From RHLJ01 sp963974345 (lineage in GTDB: Bacteria > Bacteroidota > Rhodothermia > Balneolales > Balneolaceae): a stretch of 64,000 nt of DNA. The stretch spans positions 310,001-374,000 of the forward strand of contig CAXBBW010000001.1 of assembly GCA_963974345.1 (NCBI GenBank). The letters run 5' to 3'. Positions 53,183-63,251 of the stretch are shown piece after piece. Every line of letters starts with the position of its first letter. The first letter of the stretch is position 1. The notes under the pieces are model-generated. The model saw nothing but the letters and a program-made list of their open reading frames with translations, searched no databases and was not told where the DNA came from. The position numbers were made by a program, and so were the translations under genes.

Positions 53183-55249
53183 TCAACTCTTCCCCTTCAT
53201 TCTGTACTCAAACACTTTATCATTCACCATATTTTTTGATGTGCTTTCCGGGTCGGGGTAAAAATCATCGGAATCCATTTTCTCTCTTAAAGTAATTTTG
53301 GATTGTACATCGGCTTGAACTTCAGTGATTTTTCTCTTCTCATCATCACTAGCAGTTTTATACTTCTCGGAAAGTTCACCCAGCTTATTCTTAAAGAAAT
53401 TAAGCTCTAACGTTTTAATGGTACTTTTTGCCGTTCGATATGGATTCTTATCCTTTTCGTACTTCATTCCGATTTTTTCATGATGTCTATCACTTGTGGT
53501 ATGCTGTTCTAATAAAACATCACCTACCAATTTTGGGAATGGGTCTTTTCTGCCAGAATAATATTCCATACTAATATCATCTCCTGCCTTATATCGTTCT
53601 ACGATATCGTTATAGAACATTCTTAGTTCATCATCTTCAATGAGTCGATCGTTAGTTAGTGAACAGATATAGGTTACCATATCCTTTCCAAAAGTGATCA
53701 TCAATCGAATAATTTCCTTCTCGTAATGAGGTTTCTTTTTTGATAATGAACGACTATTGACCGAAGAAGATTGGCTTATTTCTCTATCGGAAAGTCCAGT
53801 GTCATTCGTCATTTCTAATGGCTCAAACTCATCATTCGGAAATGGAATTTCGTCAATGTTTTGTACTAATTTATTTTGATTTCGTTCTTCCCTGAATTGA
53901 TCTCTTCTTTTGGAGCGTTCGTTTTCTTTTCTTTTTTCCTTTAGTACTCGATCCAGTTCTTCAAAGAGTTCTCTATCCGTACCACGTCTATATTTTTGGG
54001 TTCTTTGATGGAGGTGCTGAACATATACCTGTTGCTGAATCGACTCTTGAATATTTGCAATAGCCTCGAGAATCTCAGTGATAACTTTACTTTGCTGAAC
54101 AGGATTATCCATTCTCCCTTCTTCTTCAGCTTTCATTATTAGGAAATCTACAAAGTCAGAAGCTTCTTCTTTCTTCAATTCCAAAAAAGATTCTTTGCCA
54201 AACTGCTTTACAAAAGAATCGGGATCTTCCCCATCTGGTAATTCTAATAGCTGAACTTCCATTCCTTCAGCCAGTGCAATATCAATTCCTCGCTTCATTG
54301 CATTTTGTCCGGCATTATCGGCATCGTAAATCATCACAATACGATCTCCATAACGATGAAGTATTTTCATCTGTCCGGGAGTGAGTGCCGTTCCAGAACT
54401 TGCTACTACATTCGTAATTTCATGCTGATTTAAAGTGATTACATCTGTATAGCCTTCTACCAAAATCACTTCTTTATGCTTTCGAATTTCATTTTTAGCA
54501 TAGTTTACAGCATATACAACTTCACTTTTGTTGTACACTTTGGTTTGCGCCGAATTGATATACTTTGCTGTTTTCTCATTTCCTAAAACACGACCAGCAA
54601 AAGCAATTACTTTGTTGGTAGGATTAAAAATAGGGAACATCAATCTTCCACGAAATGTATCGTAAAATCCCTCCCCCCTTTGACTTGGTTTTATCAAATC
54701 CGCCTCAACCAAATATTGCTCATCAATTCCAGCATTTCGAGCAGCTTTCCAAAGATCATCACCACCTGTAGGGGCATATCCTAAGCCAAATCGCTTAATA
54801 ATTTCTAAATTATACCCACGTTTATCAAGGTAAGCTTTTGCTTTTTCGGCATCAGGATTTTCAATCAAGTTCCTATAAAAATAGACGCCTGCAAATTTTA
54901 GAGCAAGATAAATCCCCTCCCTTATTTGGTGTCCCTCTGTTTGTTCGTGAGTTTGTTCCTCCTCAGGAATAAATACACCATATCGATCAGCAAGTTGTTT
55001 TATAGCTTCCGTAAAACCAATTCCATCCTGATCCATAATAAATTTAAAAACATCACCTGACTCTCCACATCCAAAGCATTTAAATATTCCAAGTCGTGGA
55101 GTCACATGAAAAGAAGGAGATTTTTCATTATGGTAAGGACACAAACCTGTAAAACCGCTACCTGAGCGTTTAAGTTTTACATAGTCGGATACAACCTCTA
55201 CAATATCGGCTGCGTCACGAACTTCCTCTTTCTTTGTATCTGAAATCAT
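53183..55249 (-). CDS. dnaG: DNA primase
   Basis: The 688-residue primase lays RNA primers at the fork. Residues 38-64 carry the CHC2 zinc motif (CPYHNEKSPSFHVTP, IFKCFGCG), and about 250-330 the TOPRIM metal site with LVEGYTDVI and MIYDADNAGQNA. A charged, low-complexity linker (about residues 430-500) precedes the C-terminal DnaB-interacting region. A GTG at 55300 would add 17 residues; the ATG at 55249 matches the normal N-terminus MISDTKKEEVRDAADIVEVV. The gene stands alone, without rpoD or rpsU beside it. Confidence 0.95.
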   Translation of the reverse strand: MISDTKKEEVRDAADIVEVVSDYVKLKRSGSGFTGLCPYHNEKSPSFHVTPRLGIFKCFGCGESGDVFKFIMDQDGIGFTEAIKQLADRYGVFIPEEEQTHEQTEGHQIREGIYLALKFAGVYFYRNLIENPDAEKAKAYLDKRGYNLEIIKRFGLGYAPTGGDDLWKAARNAGIDEQYLVEADLIKPSQRGEGFYDTFRGRLMFPIFNPTNKVIAFAGRVLGNEKTAKYINSAQTKVYNKSEVVYAVNYAKNEIRKHKEVILVEGYTDVITLNQHEITNVVASSGTALTPGQMKILHRYGDRIVMIYDADNAGQNAMKRGIDIALAEGMEVQLLELPDGEDPDSFVKQFGKESFLELKKEEASDFVDFLIMKAEEEGRMDNPVQQSKVITEILEAIANIQESIQQQVYVQHLHQRTQKYRRGTDRELFEELDRVLKEKRKENERSKRRDQFREERNQNKLVQNIDEIPFPNDEFEPLEMTNDTGLSDREISQSSSVNSRSLSKKKPHYEKEIIRLMITFGKDMVTYICSLTNDRLIEDDELRMFYNDIVERYKAGDDISMEYYSGRKDPFPKLVGDVLLEQHTTSDRHHEKIGMKYEKDKNPYRTAKSTIKTLELNFFKNKLGELSEKYKTASDDEKRKITEVQADVQSKITLREKMDSDDFYPDPESTSKNMVNDKVFEYRMKGKS

Positions 55250-55426
55250 AGTTAATAATAATGAATTGCTTACTGAATATAAGGTGGAAAGTTGAAACAC
55301 TAAGAGTTGATATGTGTTTTTTAAAAAATCTATTAAACGTCACAACTTTCGTAATTCAACTTAGCTACTTTGATACATACGCCTTATATTTCTGCCCGCT
55401 AAATCAAGAATTTTAAAACATAGATA

Positions 55427-56302
55427 ATGAGCGTATTAGTAGGAAAAGATACCCGTCTTATAGTTCAGGGTTTTACCGGTAGCGAAGGAAGCTTCCACGC
55501 TGGGCAAATGATAGAATATGGAACCAATGTTGTTGGAGGAGTTACTCCAGGAAAAGGTGGTCAAACCCATTTAGACCGACCTGTTTTCAATACCGTTGCA
55601 GATTCTGTTGAACATGAAGGTGCTAATACTTCTGTTATCTTCGTCCCTCCAGCTTTTGCAGCTGATGCAATTACAGAGGCTGCTTTTGCTGGAATTAAAG
55701 TGATTATCTGTATTACTGAAGGAATTCCAGTTAAAGACATGATCTTAGCAAAACAAGTGTGTAAAAGCCACGGTGCTGTATTAGTTGGGCCAAATTGCCC
55801 AGGGGTAATAACTCCGGGCGAAGCAAAAATTGGGATTATGCCCGGTAATATTTTCACGCCAGGAACAGTAGGATTGATATCTAGATCAGGAACTTTGACT
55901 TACGAAGCTGTCGATCAACTCACAAAAGTTGGACTTGGTCAAAGTACAGCAATTGGGATTGGTGGTGATCCTGTTATTGGAACTACTCACCTTGATGCTG
56001 TTAAATTATTCCAAGATGATCCTGATACAGAATCTATTGTTTTGATCGGTGAAATTGGTGGTTCTGCTGAAGAAGAAGCTGCGGCTTATATCAAAGAGCA
56101 TGTAACAAAGCCTGTAGTCGCTTTTATAGCGGGCTCAACAGCTCCTCCGGGCCGAAGAATGGGGCATGCTGGTGCGATTATATCTGGAGGTAAAGGAACC
56201 GCACAGGAGAAAAAGAAAGCCCTAGCTGAAGCAGGTATTACCGTTGTTGATAGTCCAGCAGAAATTGGCATTACAATGAAAGAATTATTGGAAACAGTCT
56301 AA
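55427..56302 (+). CDS. sucD: Succinyl-CoA synthetase alpha subunit
   Basis: The 291-residue subunit shows the CoA-binding VQGFTGSEGSFHAGQMIEYG region (outline), LVGPNCPGVITPGE, and the phosphohistidine in RRMGHAGAIISGG near residue 246. It makes succinate and ATP or GTP from succinyl-CoA in the TCA cycle, with SucC. No sucC is adjacent, which is common in Bacteroidota. A terminator follows the stop. Confidence 0.96.
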   Translation: MSVLVGKDTRLIVQGFTGSEGSFHAGQMIEYGTNVVGGVTPGKGGQTHLDRPVFNTVADSVEHEGANTSVIFVPPAFAADAITEAAFAGIKVIICITEGIPVKDMILAKQVCKSHGAVLVGPNCPGVITPGEAKIGIMPGNIFTPGTVGLISRSGTLTYEAVDQLTKVGLGQSTAIGIGGDPVIGTTHLDAVKLFQDDPDTESIVLIGEIGGSAEEEAAAYIKEHVTKPVVAFIAGSTAPPGRRMGHAGAIISGGKGTAQEKKKALAEAGITVVDSPAEIGITMKELLETV

Positions 56303-56324
56303 ACTAAGTTTCTTTACCTTTTTT

Positions 56325-56360
56325 AAAGCCTTCTTCATTCATTTGAAGAAGGCTTTTTAT
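56325..56360. terminator. Rho-independent terminator after sucD
   Basis: AAAGCCTTCTTC (56325-56336) and GAAGAAGGCTTT (56345-56356) form a perfect 12-base stem followed by TTT. It lies between convergent genes and works on both strands. Confidence 0.92.
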
Positions 56361-56401
56361 TTATCAGATATTAATTTGGTACATTTTTATTTAAAAAAAG
56401 C

Positions 56402-59400
56402 CTACGCTTTTTTGAGGGTAATAATGAAGGTCGTTCCCTTATTTTCTCCTTCACTTTTAACTTCTATTTTGCCACCCATATCCTTGATATAGTTCGCACT
56501 ACTGTGCAATCCCAATCCATGACCTTGCTCTTTGGTAGTGAAACCTTGATTAAAAATCTTAGTAAGGTTTTTAGGTAAAACACCCGCACCAGTATCAGAA
56601 AAAAATAACCTTACTTCATCTCCTTTTTGACTCAACTTTATTGTGATTAGCCTTTTGTCATGATCTATCGACTCCATTGATTCTTTAGCATTTTTGATAA
56701 AATTAACTAATACATGGATTAGCTTCGTCTTTTGACCAATAACTAAATCAACCCTTTCAAAGTCTTTAACCAATTTAATATCGTGTCGATCAATGGAACT
56801 TGTAAATAGCACCAAAGTGTCTTCGATAATAGTTGGCAGTGAAATTGAATCATTATTTGTATTTGCAGTAGCATATGATTGTTGGGCAGCAATTACATCA
56901 TTTATAAGAATAATCTTCTCAGATAATCTTTCACTTTGTGCAATTAGCTCTTCATTCTCGGCTTTAAGTGGCTCTTCAAGTTTCATATAATATTCTAAGA
57001 GCTGTTTCCCCTTTGGGTTGTTGAGAATAAATTCCTCTAGGTTATCCATATTTTCACTAAGCAACTTATTTGCTTGCGTGAGCATCTTTAACCTAGAATT
57101 TTTCAATGTTTCTGAGATAAGAGAAGATGAAGTATTTACACTATTCAAAATATTACCCACGTTATGCAACACCCCTGCTGCAATATCTGCCATCCCGGCT
57201 TTATGAGCATTTTCGATGAGTTCACTTCTGGTTCTTTTCAGGTCTTCAAATGTCTCATGCAATGCTTTGTTCTTATCAACTAGTTCAGCTGTTCTTTCGT
57301 TAACTTCTACTTCTAATTTTTTATTCTGCTCGGTAATTGATCGAACTCTAATTCGATATCCTGTTATTATAAATCCTCCTATTAAAATAAAAGACAGGAA
57401 ATAAAATAGATTTGTTTTCCAAAATGGTGGTGTAATAATAAGGGTTAAACTTGCTTCTTCTGGATTCCAGTATTCATCAGCATTCGCAACTTTTACCTTC
57501 AATGTATATTTACCAGGATCAAGATTAGTATAGGTAGCAGAACGTTTATTATTTACATAGTTCCAATCTTCGTCAAAGCCTTCCAGCAAATAGGCGAATT
57601 GATCTGCATTATCGAAATTAAAATTTAGGGAGGTATACTCGAAGGTGAGTACAGATGCAGTATATGGAACGACAATTTCTTTGGCTTCCGCAATATGTTC
57701 TTTTAGGGGTGATTCTTTTCCATTTTCAACAGATCGATTAAAAATCTGGAAATCTGTGAAAATAATTGGATGCACATCTTTGCTTTGAGAGATATCATCA
57801 GGATCAAATCGATTAAACCCTTTAACTCCGCCAAAGTACATTAGTCCTTTGCTATCTTTATAGCAGGCATTTACATTAAACTCTCGACTTTGAAGCCCAT
57901 CCTCCATACCATAATTTGTAAAGGTAACTTCAAAAGGATCAAATTTCGAAATCCCATTATTTGTACTAAGCCATAGGTTCCCACTATTGTCTTCAAGAAT
58001 ACAATTTACCACCTCATTTGGTAGACCATCTTTTACTGAATATGAAGTAAATTCTTCGGTTTTTTTATCAAAAAGTTCTAAGCCACCACCCTTAGTTCCA
58101 ACCCAAATTCTCCCAGATTTATCTTTATGAATAGAATGAAGGACATCACTAACATTGGTACTATTATACGTTGTGTAGTATTTAAGATAATTATTCTCAG
58201 AGTTCAGCCGAACTAACCCGTATCCCGTTGTTGTGATAAACATGTCTTCATCTTCCAAAAAGTCTCTTACATGATTAGCTTTGGTATCTAAATCTTTATC
58301 GAAGGTATCCACATGTTCGACAGTATTCTTTTTTGGATCAATAGTATAAGAACCTCCTCCGTTAGTACCCGCCCAAACTTTCTGGGTGCTGTCTATATAT
58401 AAACCGAAAACATCATCATTTGCTAAAGAGTATGGCTCATATTTAAATCCCGAGAAGTGCGTATATGAATTTGTTGAGTAGTTGAATTTACTGACACCTC
58501 CCTGATAAGTTCCCAACCAAATATTTCCTTCAATATCTTCTTTAAGTCTCAAAACAACATCTGATGGAGGTGAATTTTCATTTAACGGATCATGTGGGAA
58601 ATCGATTTTTTCATCAGTAGCAAAATCAAATAAATGCAAGCCACCTGTTTTGCCTCCGTCTGTACCAATCCAAAAATTCCCTTTGCTGTCTTCCACAAAA
58701 GATAACACTGAGTTATTACCTATACTTTTTTCTGCATAAGGGTCACTGGAATATCTTTCAAACTTATTCTTCCCCACTTGATAGATGTTCAATCCACCAG
58801 CATAAGTGCCAAACCATAATGTATTATCCTTACTTTCATAAATAGAATAAATTGAACTATTATTTAAACTTCTTTGATCAAGCGGATCTGATTTAAAATG
58901 AATAAACTTATTTTTCTCTCTATCGAATAAATCTAGCCCCATATTTTCAAGACCAACCCACAGTCTATTTTCACTATCTTCGAAAACAGTTAAAACCGCA
59001 TTATCAGCAATACTCTCATCATTTAGTGTACTATGTTTGTATCTAATAAATGAATCTGTTTCATAATGGTATGCATTTAGACCTCCGCCTTGTGTTGCAA
59101 GCCAAATAGTACTATCACTACTTTCTACAATATCATTTATTACATTTGATCCAATTGATTTGCTATTAGTTTTTTCAAAATAGTACGCTTTGAAAGAATC
59201 TGATTCTCGGTTATACCTAAAGAGACCTGTCCGAGTGCATATCCAAATATTAGTTTTACTGTCTTCATATAAGCAATCCATGTTTTTGTCAGCAACATCA
59301 ATCCCAAATTGATCTTTAGGAATAATATTTTTGAAGGGCTCACCTTCTTTATCTCTTACCGAAATTCCATTGTTTGTTCCTACCCATAGTTTACCTTGTG

Positions 59401-59845
59401 AATCGTGCAAAACTGTAAAAACTGCATCCCCACTAATTCTGTTATTTAAATTTGCAGTGGATGAATTGAATCTCGTGAAATTATCATCCTTTCTGTTATA
59501 GAGGTTTAACCCTTCGCCGAAGGTACTAATCCATAAATTTTGATCTCTATCTTCATAAATATTCGATAAATCATTATAAGATATACTTGTTGGATCATTT
59601 TTATCCAGTTTATAAACTGTAATTTCATTTCCATCATATTTATTTAACCCATCTTGAGTGGCGAACCACATAAACCCAATATAATCTTGAGTAATCGAAG
59701 TTACATTACTTTGTGATAGACCATTTTCAGGAGTAATTTGATAGAAATTAATTTCCCCATTTTGTTGCGCTAGTACTGTTTTATCTGTGAAAATAGTACC
59801 TATCAAAAAAAGACAAAGGGTTAGCAGATTATACTTAATATTCAT
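56402..59845 (-). CDS. Propeller / Y_Y_Y sensor histidine kinase
   Basis: The 1147-residue receptor has a signal peptide and 14 Reg_prop repeats (for example LWVGTNNGISV and IWVGTKGGGLELF, about residues 30-700). A Y_Y_Y domain lies near 750-820 and a membrane helix (FYFLSFILIGGFIITGY) near 825. The DHp motif IAAGVLHNVGNILNS near residue 895 carries the phospho-acceptor histidine, and a HATPase_c domain ends the protein. No receiver or HTH domain is present, so it differs from classical hybrid HTCS proteins. The next gene upstream on the same strand, 46 bases away, is a hybrid kinase, a probable partner. Confidence 0.93.
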   Translation of the reverse strand: MNIKYNLLTLCLFLIGTIFTDKTVLAQQNGEINFYQITPENGLSQSNVTSITQDYIGFMWFATQDGLNKYDGNEITVYKLDKNDPTSISYNDLSNIYEDRDQNLWISTFGEGLNLYNRKDDNFTRFNSSTANLNNRISGDAVFTVLHDSQGKLWVGTNNGISVRDKEGEPFKNIIPKDQFGIDVADKNMDCLYEDSKTNIWICTRTGLFRYNRESDSFKAYYFEKTNSKSIGSNVINDIVESSDSTIWLATQGGGLNAYHYETDSFIRYKHSTLNDESIADNAVLTVFEDSENRLWVGLENMGLDLFDREKNKFIHFKSDPLDQRSLNNSSIYSIYESKDNTLWFGTYAGGLNIYQVGKNKFERYSSDPYAEKSIGNNSVLSFVEDSKGNFWIGTDGGKTGGLHLFDFATDEKIDFPHDPLNENSPPSDVVLRLKEDIEGNIWLGTYQGGVSKFNYSTNSYTHFSGFKYEPYSLANDDVFGLYIDSTQKVWAGTNGGGSYTIDPKKNTVEHVDTFDKDLDTKANHVRDFLEDEDMFITTTGYGLVRLNSENNYLKYYTTYNSTNVSDVLHSIHKDKSGRIWVGTKGGGLELFDKKTEEFTSYSVKDGLPNEVVNCILEDNSGNLWLSTNNGISKFDPFEVTFTNYGMEDGLQSREFNVNACYKDSKGLMYFGGVKGFNRFDPDDISQSKDVHPIIFTDFQIFNRSVENGKESPLKEHIAEAKEIVVPYTASVLTFEYTSLNFNFDNADQFAYLLEGFDEDWNYVNNKRSATYTNLDPGKYTLKVKVANADEYWNPEEASLTLIITPPFWKTNLFYFLSFILIGGFIITGYRIRVRSITEQNKKLEVEVNERTAELVDKNKALHETFEDLKRTRSELIENAHKAGMADIAAGVLHNVGNILNSVNTSSSLISETLKNSRLKMLTQANKLLSENMDNLEEFILNNPKGKQLLEYYMKLEEPLKAENEELIAQSERLSEKIILINDVIAAQQSYATANTNNDSISLPTIIEDTLVLFTSSIDRHDIKLVKDFERVDLVIGQKTKLIHVLVNFIKNAKESMESIDHDKRLITIKLSQKGDEVRLFFSDTGAGVLPKNLTKIFNQGFTTKEQGHGLGLHSSANYIKDMGGKIEVKSEGENKGTTFIITLKKA

Positions 59846-59891
59846 TCTTTTTGATTCTTAGATATTCGTGAAGAGCCCAACCCTATTAATT

Positions 59892-61634
59892 CTACTTTTT
59901 AAGCCATTTATTAAGTGTATTCAATAATTCTTCTTTTTCTACGGGTTTTGGTATGAAATCATCCATACCTGCTTTAATACAAAGATCTTTTTCGTGTTTC
60001 ATTACACTTGCTGTAAAAGCGATAATTGGAATATGTCTCCCTGATTTATTTTCCAAATTTCTAATTTGCTGAGTTGCTTCATATCCGTCTAAAAGAGGCA
60101 TGTGAACATCCATAAAAACAATATCATAGTTTTTGGTGCGAGCCATCTCAACTGCTTCCTCCCCATTATTAGCAATCTCAATATTGTAGCCCTCTCTCTC
60201 TAACGTAATTCTAAGTACTTTTTGATTTATAACATTGTCTTCAGCAACTAAAATTTTATAGTCAGATAGTTTTTCTGATTCACCAAAATTTTTAGCACTT
60301 GCATTAACTTTATCTTCCCTTTTATGAACAGTTGAGTTTTTATCATCTGTTTTCAGTTTAACTTCAAACCAAAAGCTAGACCCTTTTCCAAATTCACTTT
60401 CAAAACCTACTTCGCCGTTCATCAAATTTGCAATTTTCTTGCTTATAGCTAGCCCAAGACCAGTACCTCCATATTTACGAGATGTAGAACTATCTGCCTG
60501 TGAAAATGGTGTAAACAATAATTTTTGTTTTTCTTTGGTAATACCAACCCCAGTATCAAGAACTTCGAACCTTATATTTAAACCTTCAGGTGTTACTCCA
60601 TTTGATTTAATTTTAATATCGATGCTTCCTTCTTCAGTAAATTTGATAGCGTTATTCCCAAAATTTAATAATACCTGTCGAATTCTAGTTGGATCTCCAA
60701 TTAACCAATCTGGTATTGTATCATCGTAACTTATTGATAGTTCTACATTTTTTTTGACAATACTTATTGAAAGTATCTTACCTAGATTATCAATTAAATC
60801 TTTTAGGCTAAATGAGATTTTTTCAATATCCATTTTCCCAGCTTCAATTTTAGAAAAATCTAAAATATCGTTAATAATATAGAGCAAAGATTCTGCACTA
60901 TACTTCACCATTTCTGCAAGTTCTTTCTGCTCTACATTTAGTGGAGTATCAATCAGCAACCCATTCATTCCAATAATACCATTCATTGGAGTCCGGATTT
61001 CATGACTGACGTTAGCAAGAAATTCACTTTTTGCTTCTGAAGCTCTTTCAGCAACTTCTTTTAATACTTTGAATTCTTTTACCAGACTTTGAAGCTCTTC
61101 TGTTCTTTTTTTTACTTCTTCTTCAAGATTCTCAGTATAACTTATAGATTCTTGATATAGTTGCCACTTCGTAGTAAGTGAAAGAGCCGTTTGTTTAAGA
61201 GCAGTTGAATCAAAGGGTTTTTTCATAAATAAAAGATGATCAGTACGCCCTAAGTTGGTAAGAATCTCATCCCAAGAATAGTCTGAATAAGCAGTACATA
61301 TAACTATCTCTGTAAAAGGATGTTTGTCCCAAATTCTTCCAATCGTTTCGACCCCATCAATTCCGGGAGGCATCCTCACATCCATAAATACTAATGAATA
61401 AGGCTCATTAATATCAAAAGAACTATCAACCATTTCAATTGCTTCGAGACCTTGATAAGCATGGTCTATAGAGTATAAGACCTCATGCTCTTTCTTAGAA
61501 ATGGTTCCAAATAAACCTGATTCTAAATCGGTTAACTCCGATTCATCGTAGAGCTTATTTGCACCTAATATTGACTCAACATCTCTGTGAATGGAATCAT
61601 TATCATCCACAATCAAGATTTTATGTTTATTCAT
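59892..61634 (-). CDS. Hybrid histidine kinase, REC-HisKA-HATPase-REC
   Basis: The 580-residue cytoplasmic protein begins with a receiver domain (ILIVDDNDSIH; phospho-aspartate in SLVFMDVRMPPG near residue 83) and a coiled coil. HisKA follows with FLANVSHEIRTPMNGIIG near 211, then HATPase_c (VLDTGVGITKEKQ, GTGLGLAISKKI). A second receiver (ILVAEDNVINQKV; aspartate in IVFMDVHMPLLDG near 505) ends the protein. It has no DNA-binding domain. It is co-directional with, and upstream of, the propeller kinase gene, so phosphorelay between them is plausible. Confidence 0.94.
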   Translation of the reverse strand: MNKHKILIVDDNDSIHRDVESILGANKLYDESELTDLESGLFGTISKKEHEVLYSIDHAYQGLEAIEMVDSSFDINEPYSLVFMDVRMPPGIDGVETIGRIWDKHPFTEIVICTAYSDYSWDEILTNLGRTDHLLFMKKPFDSTALKQTALSLTTKWQLYQESISYTENLEEEVKKRTEELQSLVKEFKVLKEVAERASEAKSEFLANVSHEIRTPMNGIIGMNGLLIDTPLNVEQKELAEMVKYSAESLLYIINDILDFSKIEAGKMDIEKISFSLKDLIDNLGKILSISIVKKNVELSISYDDTIPDWLIGDPTRIRQVLLNFGNNAIKFTEEGSIDIKIKSNGVTPEGLNIRFEVLDTGVGITKEKQKLLFTPFSQADSSTSRKYGGTGLGLAISKKIANLMNGEVGFESEFGKGSSFWFEVKLKTDDKNSTVHKREDKVNASAKNFGESEKLSDYKILVAEDNVINQKVLRITLEREGYNIEIANNGEEAVEMARTKNYDIVFMDVHMPLLDGYEATQQIRNLENKSGRHIPIIAFTASVMKHEKDLCIKAGMDDFIPKPVEKEELLNTLNKWLKK

Positions 61635-61811
61635 CAGTATCCGAGAATCATTTTCTTTAAAACCTAAAGCTTGTTAAAGATATGCAAATTATATTAATTA
61701 GAAAATTTTAATATTCAGAGTAATCGTATCTCTACCAGTGAATTAGTAATCGAAAATGATCGGGTAATTAATTAGATTCTACACAATTTATATTCTTTAA
61801 AAATTGTTTTT

Positions 61812-63158
61812 ATGCCTCTATTATTGTCTGTTTTATTGGGGATTTTCTTACTACTTGTCTTAATTTTAAAGTTCAGATTACAGGCATTTATAGCCCTGTT
61901 GATTGTAAGTATATTGGTTGGTCTTGCAGCAGGTTTAAATGCTGAAGAAATAATCCAAACAGTGATAGAAGGCATGGGTAGCACACTCGGTTATGTTGCT
62001 ACTGTTATTGGCTTAGGAGTTATTTTTGGTTCAATTCTAGAACATTCTGGGGGTGCAAGTATCATTGCAAATACAATGATTAAAAAACTTGGAGTTGAAC
62101 GAGCTCCCACCGCAATGGTAATTTCCGGTTTCATTGTAGCAATTCCAGTTTTCTTTGAAGTAGCTTTTATTATTCTAGTTCCAATTATTTATGCGCTCCA
62201 AAAACAAACAGGTAAATCGTTATTACTGTATGCTATTCCTCTTTTAGCTGGTTTGGCAGTTACACATGCATTCATTCCTCCAACACCTGGACCAATTGCT
62301 GTTGCAAGTATTATTGGTGCAGATCTCGGATGGGTCATTTTATTAGGTTCTATTGTCGGGTTTCCAACTGCAATTATTAGTGGATTATTTTTCGGACGAT
62401 ATATTTCTAAGAAGATGCATATTGAAGCACCTGAAGAATTTGTAAAAGCATTTGTTCAACCTAATAACAAATTACCTTCTATCGCTTCAGTTATTATTAT
62501 TATTGGCATCCCAATAGTATTAATCCTATTGAACACAACAACAAGCAGCAGTGTATTTCTTTCGGGATTAATCTCTCCTTTTGGTCTTTCAACTATCGCT
62601 TTGTTAGGGCACCCCATTTCCGCACTAATTGTGGCTAATTTGTTAGCCTGGTATTTTATAGGGATTAAGAGAGGCTTCACTAAAGAACAGCTTTCGGAAA
62701 TTACCACTAAATCAATGATGCCAGCAGGTGCAGTAATTTTATTAACGGGAGCAGGTGGAGTTTTTAAACAAGTCTTAGTAGATACAGGAGCTGGAACGGC
62801 TCTAGCAGAAACAATGGCTCATTATGGAATTCCAGTTATACTTCTCGCTTATTTAGCTGCTGTTGCTGTAAGAGTTCTACAGGGTTCTGCAACTGTTGCT
62901 ATGATTACTGCTGCTGGTTTAGTCTCTCCACTTATTATTGGATTGAGCTTAAGCAATCTTGAACTTGCCATAATTGTAATTTCTATTGCTGCAGGTGCCT
63001 CCATAATGAGCCATGTAAATGACAGTGGGTTTTGGTTGGTCAGCCAATACCTTGGACTTTCAGAAAAAGAGACGTTTAAAAGCTGGACTGCTATGACAAC
63101 CATCCTCTCCTTAACTGGCTTTACGATTGTCTTCGCGATCCATTTAGTTTTCGCTTAA
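61812..63158 (+). CDS. GntP family gluconate/sugar-acid permease
   Basis: The 448-residue membrane protein has about 12 helices and the family features GLGVIFGSILEHSGGASIIA, IAVASIIGADLGWVILLGSI, AGGVFKQVLVDTGAGTALAE and MSHVNDSGFWLVSQYLGLS. GntP permeases import gluconate or related acids with protons. No gluconate kinase is next to it, so the actual substrate (gluconate, glycerate or a uronate-derived acid) is open. It may feed the same lower pathway as the eda operon. It is divergent from the hybrid kinase with 177 bases between. Confidence 0.92.
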   Translation: MPLLLSVLLGIFLLLVLILKFRLQAFIALLIVSILVGLAAGLNAEEIIQTVIEGMGSTLGYVATVIGLGVIFGSILEHSGGASIIANTMIKKLGVERAPTAMVISGFIVAIPVFFEVAFIILVPIIYALQKQTGKSLLLYAIPLLAGLAVTHAFIPPTPGPIAVASIIGADLGWVILLGSIVGFPTAIISGLFFGRYISKKMHIEAPEEFVKAFVQPNNKLPSIASVIIIIGIPIVLILLNTTTSSSVFLSGLISPFGLSTIALLGHPISALIVANLLAWYFIGIKRGFTKEQLSEITTKSMMPAGAVILLTGAGGVFKQVLVDTGAGTALAETMAHYGIPVILLAYLAAVAVRVLQGSATVAMITAAGLVSPLIIGLSLSNLELAIIVISIAAGASIMSHVNDSGFWLVSQYLGLSEKETFKSWTAMTTILSLTGFTIVFAIHLVFA

Positions 63159-63251
63159 TTCAACAAATATGATATAATTTTTTTCTCTGATATGTGATAT
63201 TGATTGTTAATTGCATACTATTCATTTGGTTAAATATATATACATATACCT

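Noticed and set aside
55250..55300. GTG-started extension of dnaG
   Set aside because: The extra 17 residues do not resemble any primase N-terminus; the ATG at 55249 does.
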